From Echinarachnius parma (taxonomy: Eukaryota > Echinodermata > Echinoidea > Clypeasteroida > Echinarachniidae), in contig JBAMJV010002946.1 of the NCBI GenBank assembly GCA_037951105.1, positions 40,181 to 104,180 of the forward strand: a DNA stretch of 64,000 nucleotides, read 5' to 3'. How positions within the stretch are numbered: the first letter of the stretch is position 1; the number at the start of each line of letters is the position of its first letter. Shown piece after piece: positions 45,001 to 56,000 of the stretch. The notes under the pieces are model-generated. The model was given only the letters and a program-made list of their open reading frames with translations, was not told where the DNA came from and did no database searches. The position numbers and the translations under genes were made by a program.

Positions 45001-47034
45001 TACGGGCCATTGGGTTTATTACGTACACCACGGATACTCAATCTAGACATTTTATATTATACAATTGATTGTCTCATTTCGTTAGCTAGCACAGATCTGA
45101 TATAAACTCTGCCGTTAAAAACGATTCGATCCTGTTATAAAATGGATACTCAATAGACAGGTTAAACTGTATAATTAATACAAGTCTTACCTCATTAGCT
45201 AGCATCTGATATAACTCTGCCTTGCTAATGTGTCATTACAGACAATTGAATTTCATTATAGAATGGATATTGTATAGACATGTTATATTGAACGATTGAT
45301 TGTCTTACCTCATTTGCAAGCATCTGATATAACTCTGCCTTGCTAATGTGTAACCTCTCTCTATCTGTGCTGTCTATCACCAAGATGATGAACTGAAAAG
45401 AAAACAAATCAGGAAAATATTAAAGTCATTATCATAATCCCAACAAAAATATTTTTTTACAAAAATGAATCTTTACTCAACAAATAATACTATTTTTCAT
45501 GATTTTCTTTATTATGAAAACCTGGTTTTCATTCGGTCTTGGTCTCAGACCTGTCTGGCATTGGTCTCAGAAAGGCTATTCTTGGTCTTGAGCTATCTGA
45601 TTTCGGTCTTGGTCTTGGTCGAAGGCCCAACATTTCACCCGTGGCACATCTTTAGTCCAGGACCAAAGGACATAAATTACAGTTATTTTGTTAACACCTT
45701 TCACACCTAGTGAATTCTGGTGGAGGTGCTTATTTCAAGCACTGGATTAAATGATAATTTCCAGCATTGCCATCACTATCACAAACTCTGTCCTATCCTA
45801 CCTGCGTTCCAGCGTAGTATGTGTTCCAGGCCGTACGTAGCAAATCATCAGAAAGTGTTCTTAATACCAAGAGTACATCAATAATTCAATGTATATAGTA
45901 TAAATTAAACATCATTAAATTAATCATCACTATCAAAAACTTTGCTCTAGCCTACCTGTGTTACAGCGTAGTATGTGTTCCAGGATGTACGAAGCGACTC
46001 CTGCCCTCCTATGTCCCACATCAGAAAGTGGTCTCATTATAAATCATGCATCTCTAAATTAATCATCACTATCACAAACTCTGTCCAATCCTACCTGCGT
46101 TCCAGCGTAGTATGTGTTCCAGAATATACGAAGCGACTCCTGCCCTCCTATGTCCCACATCAGAAAGTGTTCTTATTTATCAAGAGTACATCAATAATTC
46201 ATGAATAGTATCAATCATACATAACTACATTAATCATCACCATCACAAACTTTGCTCTAGTTTAGCCTACCTGTGTTCCAGCGTAGTATGTGTTCCAGGA
46301 CGTACGAAGTGACTCCTGCCCTCTAATGTCCCACATCAGAAAGTGGTCTTATAATAAATCATACACACTATCACAAAATAAGCTCTATTCTACCTGCGTT
46401 CCAGCGTAGTATGTGTTCCAGGATGTACGAAGCGACTCCTGCCCTCCTATGTCCCACATCAAAAAGTGAAAGTTTTTCCAAGTCACTTCCTCCACATTGC
46501 TACCGATGGTTGGCGACGTGTGGACCACCTCACCCATCAATCTATTAATCAAAAAAGAATTTATCCAAGTCTATGAAAAGCCCAAGAAGATATTGAATCT
46601 GTTATCAGAATTTTAACAAAGTTTATCAAAAGCCAAAGATAGACAGAAATAGTTCTCTTTTTAAACTTACGTGTTAATGTTCAATATTCCCCAAAAATGA
46701 ACTTCATCACGTCTCTGATGGCTACTCGACAATATCATCACCATTATCACATATCAACTTTAATCAATCACAATTGTCATCTAAATGACTATTTTAATGT
46801 ATATATTTAACAAAATAGGTTAGTCATGAAAATTTATGTTTTTCTCCATCCATACATGTATGTATTTATCAGTATGAAAAGAGTGCACTTAAAGTGCTGG
46901 ATTGATTGTTGGTGTGTGCATCCAATGATCAAGGTAAATGTTAGATGCATGGCCCTCTGAAAGAACAGTGCAAAAGCACTGAAAAGGCTACTCTGGGTAA
47001 ACAAAATGTATTAAACGTTATTATTAATATTAAT

Positions 47035-47083
<49 letters not shown>

Positions 47084-50000
47084 CCACCATCACCATCACC
47101 ATCACCATCATCATCATCATCATCACCATCATCATCGTCATCGCCATCGCCATCGCCATCGCCATCGCCATCGCCATCGCCATCGCCATCGCCATCGCCA
47201 TCGCCATCGCCATCGCCATCGCCATCGCCATCACCGTTCACCATCACCATTATCATCATATTCGACCATGGCCTGTACTCACATTTGATAGAGGATTGTC
47301 GTTTTGCCTGCATTATCCAGGCCCACGATTATCACCTTGTGTTCTGTCAAATGAATCAAAGAAGAAGAAAAAGATGGTTTGATATCATTAAAAATAATAT
47401 TAATTTGCAGATTTAAAACAACTTATTTTCTAGTGTGAGCAGTGGCCTAGCTACTGGGAGCAGGGTGGGGGGGGGGGGGGGGGGGGGGGGAGTTGATGGA
47501 GGAACATGTGCCCCACAATAATTAGACCCAATATTTTGTTTTTTTAACTTGAGAAAGTTTGTGAAAATTTAAAGAAATACATAAGCCTAAGCCCTAAGGT
47601 GTGCTTCCTCCCCCCAATAATTCTGGTGCCCCCCCCCCCCCCCCAAAAAAAAATAAATAAAAAATCAGTCCGACCATGTAAACGCTACATGTAAACCACT
47701 GAGTGGGAGGGCACACCATATTATGTTAGCAATGTGTGTCTACCTCCCGTATCACAATGGTCATTGTGTGATGGCAGTAAAGAGGAAATATCTTTACTTG
47801 CAAAGTTGTGTGGGCACTGTCAATTGATCATACAAAGAATGACATTGCAAGTTCTAGCATACATGTATGAACTATGAACCCAAGGAAATTAAAGGGAGGA
47901 AATTATACAAAGAGTTTGGTTTCTGGGAAAATACACACTTGCAGATAAAAGACATTTTTTCATTCGCAAAATAAAAAGAAGTTTTGTGGCCCAGCCTTCA
48001 GGACCCACAAAGCTTAATTAAATATACATGTAGAACGCCCATTTACCAATAGTGTCAAAGTAAATGTACAGAAACATATAATACAAATGTATGTCTGCTT
48101 TGTCATTGGTATACTATGTTGAAGCTGACATTGCATTGCATATTACTCATACTCACAAAAAACATTCATAATAACACATTGTGTAGCATGTGATGTAATT
48201 GGTGAAGGTACCTGCATTCAATTACATTTTGTACAATTTCCATTGGTACAATTCATGTACACAATGTAGAGAACTAAATAAATATGTACAAAGCATTCAG
48301 ACACTGCATCAAGTTGATATGCCTATATTAATTACAATCATGTCAATAAGCTCCCCATATCGGCATTGATCAATACTAAGCGAAGAACAGAATTTGTTTA
48401 TATGCCGTGATCCTGGCAATTTGTTTCAAATCGCCTATTACATGTATCTGTGGTAATTAATCATTATGACAATGTGAAAGTTCATTGCCTCGTTAATAAG
48501 ACAATTACATCAGCTCTAGTGCACTCCATAATGGCTCCATATATATTACCATTTTTGTTTTTGGCCCAGTCAGGCAAGTAAAACAAATTTCTCTAAATTT
48601 TTGATGGCCCGAAACAAACAAAATTGTTGATGGCTGGGCCCAAAATTTAATTCAACTTGTAAACAAAATGTATCTGTCTGCTGTTTTAAAGTACTTTACT
48701 CCCTTTATTGGTCAAAGCTGCAAGTATCTAAATGTTAAAGGGACTTAGTAACATTTTCCAAATCCTCAAAATAAAATTGTAATTCTAGCAGTTCCCTCAT
48801 ACCTTGTTGTATTCGTATTAACAATAAAATCATGGGACCGGTTTCGGTTTTTCAAATTTCCCTTTCGTTACAAAGATATATGTATGATTGAAGTATTCAG
48901 ATAAGAAAAACTCCAGGCGAGTTTTTCTTCTGTGTACAAAGTGAGTGCAGTGAGTTACTGAATATCACTTTGCATTTTCGCTCATTACTTGGCCATACAA
49001 TGTCCATTTGACTTGAAATTTTCACACAATACCCTGTGGACATATATGAGATAACAACAATATACATTGCATCAACCATTCATCACTTTTTGCACATTTC
49101 AACAAAGTTACTAGATCCCTTTAAACATCATGGAAGAATGTATAAACAATTTCTCATTTTGTAATTGTCAGTTTAAGAATCTAGTTACCCCTAGCATTCA
49201 ACTTTGATTACATTTCAGTGGCCCAAAATACATGTTTGCTGGCCCCAGATCAAGCCATGATGCTATGTATGTTGTATATATTTGACAATGACAATTTATA
49301 ATAACACTGAAACTGAACTATTGCACATTTAACAAAATAAACTTTCGTTGAGGGTATCATACCAGCATTTAATTACATTTTGCATATATGAGGATATTGT
49401 TAAATACCTTGCTATGAATGTCAGTGTTGTGCATAAATAATGTTCCTCCCAGCCATTTGGAAAGGTATCAACAAAAGAATCATTTTAATTACTACTAAAT
49501 ATTAAATGCATTCTGCCACTACCGTAATATTAGACTAAATAGACATGCCTACAGTATTTGTAATCAAATGTCAATCAACTCTAAAAAATTGTCATTTATA
49601 TGAAGAACAGATTTATATGTGATGCTGGCATTTGTTTAATTTAAAATCCCTAATAATTGGGCCAATAAATGTGGATACAACACTACCATTGGACATGCCT
49701 ACATTATTTTTAATCAAATGTCAATCAACTCTAAAAGTTGGCATGATACCACGTATAAAAAGGATTCCTGCACTATGAAGTGATGCTGGCATACATGTGT
49801 TTCAAATCACACAATAATTGCCAATTAATGCGGATATGAAAGTTCAACTTCACTGCCACTTACATTATAGAGCACTGTTAAAGGGAAAGTTGAGTTTTGG
49901 TATAGAGAGTACAGTTTTGATCAAACTGAATTTTAGTAACCTAAATCTGCACCATTACATTACAAACTATAGTTGTAACCCCACCATGCTCGAAAGGCAT

Positions 50001-53000
50001 ACACAAATTACAAATGACTAAGTGAAAAGCCTATTATTATTCAGTTTTTAATGACATTTTAAAACTTAATAGTGCAATTCATTATCATAATACTAGAACA
50101 CAGGGAAATGTGCACGTACCATTATGTAAATATAATTTTTCACGCACAACCATTATTTTTATTGGAACAAAATGCTGGAATGATATACCAATTGAAATTG
50201 GAGAATGCCCAACTTTATTGAATTTTAAGCACAAATATAAACAGTATTTATTGTCATGTGAAACTTAGTAACAAACATGTGTAGAATTTTAAATTTCTTT
50301 TACTAAGTGTTAAATATCATACATGTCTTCCTTTCTCCTCTTACTCGCTTTTTTCTTCCCTTCTCTCTCTCAACCGCTAGGCCATAATGGGGATTTACCC
50401 TCGATAAGCCTCTGGCTTTTTGGTAATCCCCAACATTCTCATTTATTGTTTGTCTAGTAGAATTCTCTCCTTTTTGTTTGTTTGTGAACCTAGTTTTTAT
50501 CTGTGTTTGTTGTTGTAGTTGTAATCTTGAATCAATTTTATTCAATGTATTTGTTGTTTTTAATGCAGAATGTGGAATAAAATGAAATGAAATGAAATGA
50601 AAAAAGAGCCGTAAAAACTCAAGAGGGCGCTCTCTAAAAACTCATTGGTTTCAACAATTTTGAATAAAAAATTGTGCATGTGATGTTTTGTTAAAATAAT
50701 GATTTTTAAATAGAGAGAGCATCAACATCTATTTAAAGACATCTTTTGTAAATCTTAGAAAAGTGTACACATTTTTTTTTTTTTTCAATGGCTGGTAAAA
50801 AAATTATTGAATTATTGTGGGGCCCCACAATAATTACAAATTATTATATTTATGGATATTTCAGCCATCCCTGAACCGTTTTTGATCAAATAAAGTTTAT
50901 TCTGTCATTAAAATTGTATGCTCTAATGCCTCGGTCACACCTTTGCGTATTGGGCTTGCATATTGCTGCGTATTGCTCGAACGCAGACATACGCAGACAC
51001 ACCCAATAAAGCGCAATGATGCGAGCTCACTACATACTCAATACGCAGACTAGCACAGGGGCCTGCGTATGTCGCTCGCTAGTTTTAAAATTTTCTAAAC
51101 TCTCTCAAGCAAACGCAAGGTCAAATTGCATACGAGCGGGAACGAGTGACAACCAGTGAATGCGAGCAACAGCGAGCGACAGCGAGTGACCTAGCGCAGG
51201 TATACGCAATCATTCGCACCTCATTTTTTTAGAGCGCATGTCACTGCGTATAGCTGCGTTTCCCATACGATTTACCTCGCTGTAGCTCGTTGTCGTTCGC
51301 ATGATTGCGCGTATTGCTGTGCTGTTGCTCGCACACCGCTCCTAGCAACACGAATCACTGCGATGGCCACTCGCTTTGCTGCGAGTCTCGCTCGTGTGCC
51401 ACTCGCTATGCTGCGAGTCTAGCTCGTGCGCCATTCGATTTAGCTGGTTCCTGCTCGCTTTAGCTCGCTAGCACTACGATTGGCTGCCTAGCAGGACGAT
51501 TTGCAAAAAAAGACGGGCCGCAAAATGACCAGTTTTTATCTACCGCCGCAGCCCGAGCGAGCTGATACGCTTCAGAGCGAGTTGGCATGCAACAGTACGA
51601 ACGGCAGTCGAGCTAAAGCGAGCGAATACGCAGTGAGACGCAACAATACCAACTGGTGCGAGCGGCTAGCGAGCGGCAAGCGAGCAAAGAACGAGTTCCA
51701 TACGCAATGTGGCGAGCACACTGCATATTGAATCGTACTGCTTCGAGCAACAGCGAGCTAAAGCGGGACCATAGGCAACCATAGGCAACCGTACGCAGTC
51801 TCTATACGAGCGGCATACGAGCTACATACGCAATAGTGTGACTGCTAACTTCAAAATCGCTGCATATTGCTGGGTAAGGCTGCGTATTGATATACCCCGC
51901 AAAGCGCAGCAATACGCAGCAACATACGCAAAGGTGTGACCGAGGCATTACAAATTAAACACTCAGTTTTTCATTATCTCACACAAAAATTATTCCGTGC
52001 AAAACTCAACTACAGGGCTCCACACTCACCTTTTTAGTCAGTGGCCCGGTCGGGCCAGTGAAATAGTTTCTTCCCCTATTCTGGTGGCCCGAAAGAAAAT
52101 TTACTGGCCCCAAAATTGTATTTCATGAGTAAGCTTTTTACTATTCAAAATATCACTCTTTCCTAATCAAACCTTTGATTACAGATGAAGCATGACATAA
52201 AAGAAAACAAGAGTTTTTCATTTTGTCAATGTCGGGTTGAAAATCTGCTTGCCCGATCGGGCCACCAAAATATTACTTTTATTCCCTTTGCTGGCCCCAA
52301 GTGCAATTTCACTGGCCCCGGGCCAGCGGGCCAGTGCGAGTGTCGAGCCTTGCTCAACTATCTCTTTAAGTCCTTTATGTGTAGAAGTGGAAGTGCTGTA
52401 GTATTCTGTTTATTTCCCCAAAAATTAACCTGTCATAAAAAAAATGGACAGCTATTCCTAACAATGTTTATTCAGCGTCATTTTATTTTGGGTTATTTAC
52501 AAATTATAGCAATACTGTGCTGGCATAGATCGGAAGCAATTTGAACAGGCCCCGGGGCAATGGGCCAGTATTGTAGTCAAGCCCAGCCTATTCAAAGCAA
52601 AAAAAACAACAATAATTTGCAAGTTGAATGTTAGGTGTACATGTAGGTCATGGTATGGCACTGCATTCTTATTTCCTTGTTTTCCTGGTAAAGCAGTGTG
52701 ATATATATTTTGCTTGTAGTGCCAAGGCCATTTTGGTCTCTGTTGGCATCCCTTTTTTCCTATATATAGTTGATGTTTTTTGTAGTCTAGAATGTGTTAA
52801 TTTAATATATATCAATATTCCTAACTATTATTTGAGGGGTCCACAATTGTACAAGCACTGCTTTTTAGTGGACCCTTCTTGTTTCCAATTTATCTCTATT
52901 TTTGTAAATTTTTGTTAAAAGCAAGAATAAATTGAAATTGAATTGAAGGGCAATGGCTTCATTCATGTCATGACTAAGTGGTATTCTCTATCAGGGGGAA

Positions 53001-56000
53001 AGAGGTTTTTTTTTTTTTTTTTAGGAGGCTACTTTTTCAATCTGATGGATATTACGAAGTATTTCACATAATACCCTATGGTAATTTTAGGGGCTACCTA
53101 CTTATTTCAGGGGGCTATTTTGAAAATAAGGGGGGCAAAATTGCCCTCAGCCCCTGTGTTGTTTACTACCCGGTTTTCTATTAATGCATACACTGCAGGC
53201 AGGCTACACTGGCCCACTGGCCCGCTGGCCAAGGGTCCCCAAAAATTAGCTTTAGGCCACCAAACTTCACTAGCCCAGACTGTTTATTGCTTTTCTTATT
53301 TTGTGGTTACCCAATACTTGTCTCGGGACACACCCAAATATTAAAAGATATGATTTTGTGCGGCAAAAGCAATTAATTATTCAGAATTCTACCGTGTATA
53401 CAAATCTAATGGTGTCCGATTGTGCAATTACATTTTAGAATAAACTAGATAAATTTGGCAACTGAAAGATAATGTAATTGCTTGTGGCCCCACCAAATTG
53501 TATCATTATTGTGTACAGTGTAGTGCTTTACACATTTGAAGAAGTCATGCTGAACATTCTAATTTACGAAAATCAAATGACAGTGCTAATTTAATGGAGA
53601 CTGGCTTGAAAGCCCTCCTGCCCCCCCCCCCCCCCCCCCCCTCTTCTCCTCCCAAACAGAAACAAGCCATCCTTTTATATTGTATTGTCCCCTAACTGAT
53701 AAAATCTGTTGTATGAAACGAAAAACGATTGCAACAATTTTGCTAGGATTATATAAAGGTTTCTGAGGGCTTGTAGAAAGTTTCATTAATAAGTGACATG
53801 TAAATGAGTGCACTATAAAGCAGGTTCTCAGTTATTCTCTTTCTTCGACTCCCTAATAAAAACCAACCTCAAACTTCAAACAGGTAAGTTCATTCTTTGA
53901 GCTTTCCATTGCACTGTAATCAAAACAAAAGTTTGACAAACAATCACTGTGATCTCACAGCTCACAATCTGACCCTTTGCATTCATCTCGGGTCAAAGGT
54001 CATGGGGCTCACAGTTGTGCTGGAATGCCTTTGGCATTGACAATCTTTGTAAGATTGCAAAGATGTCTCAAAATAACGAGTCTGGTAAAAGCAAGGAGGT
54101 CCTTGGTAAAAGTATCCTTTTTTCAAGTGCTATGTCAAGCCTCCATACAAACTTTTCTCTATACTGGCCCTTCTTTCGGGCAAGTAAAATCATGAATCTT
54201 GAAATTTTACTTGCCCCTTATAGAGAAATTACTTGCCCAATGTAATAGATATGAGATTTACACATATCAAATTGCATGTTCTCTTGTATTAAAAACAAAT
54301 TTAAGTTGCCCAATTGGGGAACAAAATGAGACCATTTATGAAATTTTACTTGCCCCACATCACTTTTTACTTGCCCCGGGCAATAGGGCTAGTGCCCTGG
54401 CTTTGTACATCATGTAGATGGACACTGCACTGGACATATGCTTGAAATAATGTTGTATTTTGCGACATTACACTTGACATTACACTTTTTACACGGCTCC
54501 ATATTCAGGTCAACTGCACATTCCATATAGTTTACATAATCATTACGAATGAGGCATAGATGTAAAGGGGAATAACAGGCTTCAATTATATCAAATTTAA
54601 ATAGAATCATTTCATAACAAAATAGATATCAACACTCAAACTTAAATTGCGGAACTTTTTGTGAGAAGTTTAGTACACATGTATATAATGCTGTTAGGTA
54701 AAGAAAAAATCCCGGATCGATCTCGGATCGGTAGAATTCAAAATCGCTAACGAGATTCTCAGATCGGATCGGATCGGATCTCGGAAAAAAATAATATTGC
54801 AATTTGCTCTGAAAAAAATGCAGCGTTGTAGACTTATCTTTCTTGTTTTATATGCCAATAATATTAACAATGTTGACGCTTTGAGGCATGCACATATCAA
54901 TCTTTACAGAAAAACAGTTACAGACTATTCAGAATCAACTAAGTTTCGCAAGAAAAGTATTTTTTTCCGAAGTGAATTGGGCCTAGAAATCGATCGTTTG
55001 TTCAGCATCGCGCCACACATTCACAGAACTCAGCCGGCCAGTCACGGGGAAACATCACATGAAAATATGTACGATCTTCTTGGTGAGAGCCTTCAAAAAG
55101 TGGCTATAAATTAGCCTTTTTGTGATCAACACAATTTTGGTAGTCTACTTACATGATAACATGGCATTTGAAAGCTGAACAGATTTTTAAAAATACCCCC
55201 AAAACAATGAAAAACTGCGCTGAATATATCGATAAATTTCCAAAGCACGTTCGTGAGGGAAGGTTGAAGTAGTTACGGTACCGGTAGTTTTCGGGCCGCT
55301 GCACTGCTGGCATGTTTCACGCATATTCGCTCGTGTACGGGTCTTTGTTTCATACGCCGGATTCATCCGCGATCTGTTATGTATTATACATGTAGGTCTA
55401 GTTGTTATTTACCAATTTTTTTAGTAGTTGTTTGCATTGCTTTGGGGCTCAGTTTTTTTCTGTTCAGCTTTTAAACGCCATGCAATCATGTAAGTAGAAT
55501 ATCAAAACATTTAAACATGGTGCAAATAACCAAAATACGTATTTTGAGCCACTTTTAGAATGCACTGGCTGATCAGCTCGATCATACAGATATACATCTG
55601 AAGTCTCCCCGAGAGTGTCGGCCTAACTTTGTGTGCATTTCCGTCGGCAATATCGTTCAAATGACTAGCAATTTTGCGCATCCTGTTCAATTTTCGACTG
55701 CGAAACGAATTAACGAACTAAGAATTTCTCCAAAATAACCACTCATAAAGTAAACAATATTGATTCCCCTATTCTTTATTTAAATTACACTACTTAATGG
55801 ACTGTCAAACATGCACATTTTCAATAATTACTGGAGAAAATGGGTCGGCAAAATCTTCCGATATTTTCTACCGAGAAAATTTATTTCTCGGATCCGTCTC
55901 GGATCCGGCTCGGAAGCGATTATCGCCGGGAAATCGGATCGTTCCCGGATCGGATAACAGCATTACATGTATACATGTATAGTGAATGGGAGAGAGAACA

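Larger units (their letters stand above)
49881..52010. mobile_element. Family E MITE split by two nested insertions
   Basis: Family E pieces lie at 49881-50037, about 50601-50923 and 51951-52010. The first gap is a LINE fragment, the second a 1.0 kb inverted-repeat element. When the gaps are ignored, the pieces align in order with the copy at 18201-18760. Confidence 0.75.

Noticed and set aside
46941..47382. Long open frames of repeated Met-Ala, Asp-Gly or Ile
   Set aside because: They are translations of the (ATC)n/(GCCATC)n microsatellite in several frames and have no other coding feature.
51501..51731. Open frame in the 1 kb inverted-repeat element
   Set aside because: It arises from the word-repeat composition; the same words occur on both strands.
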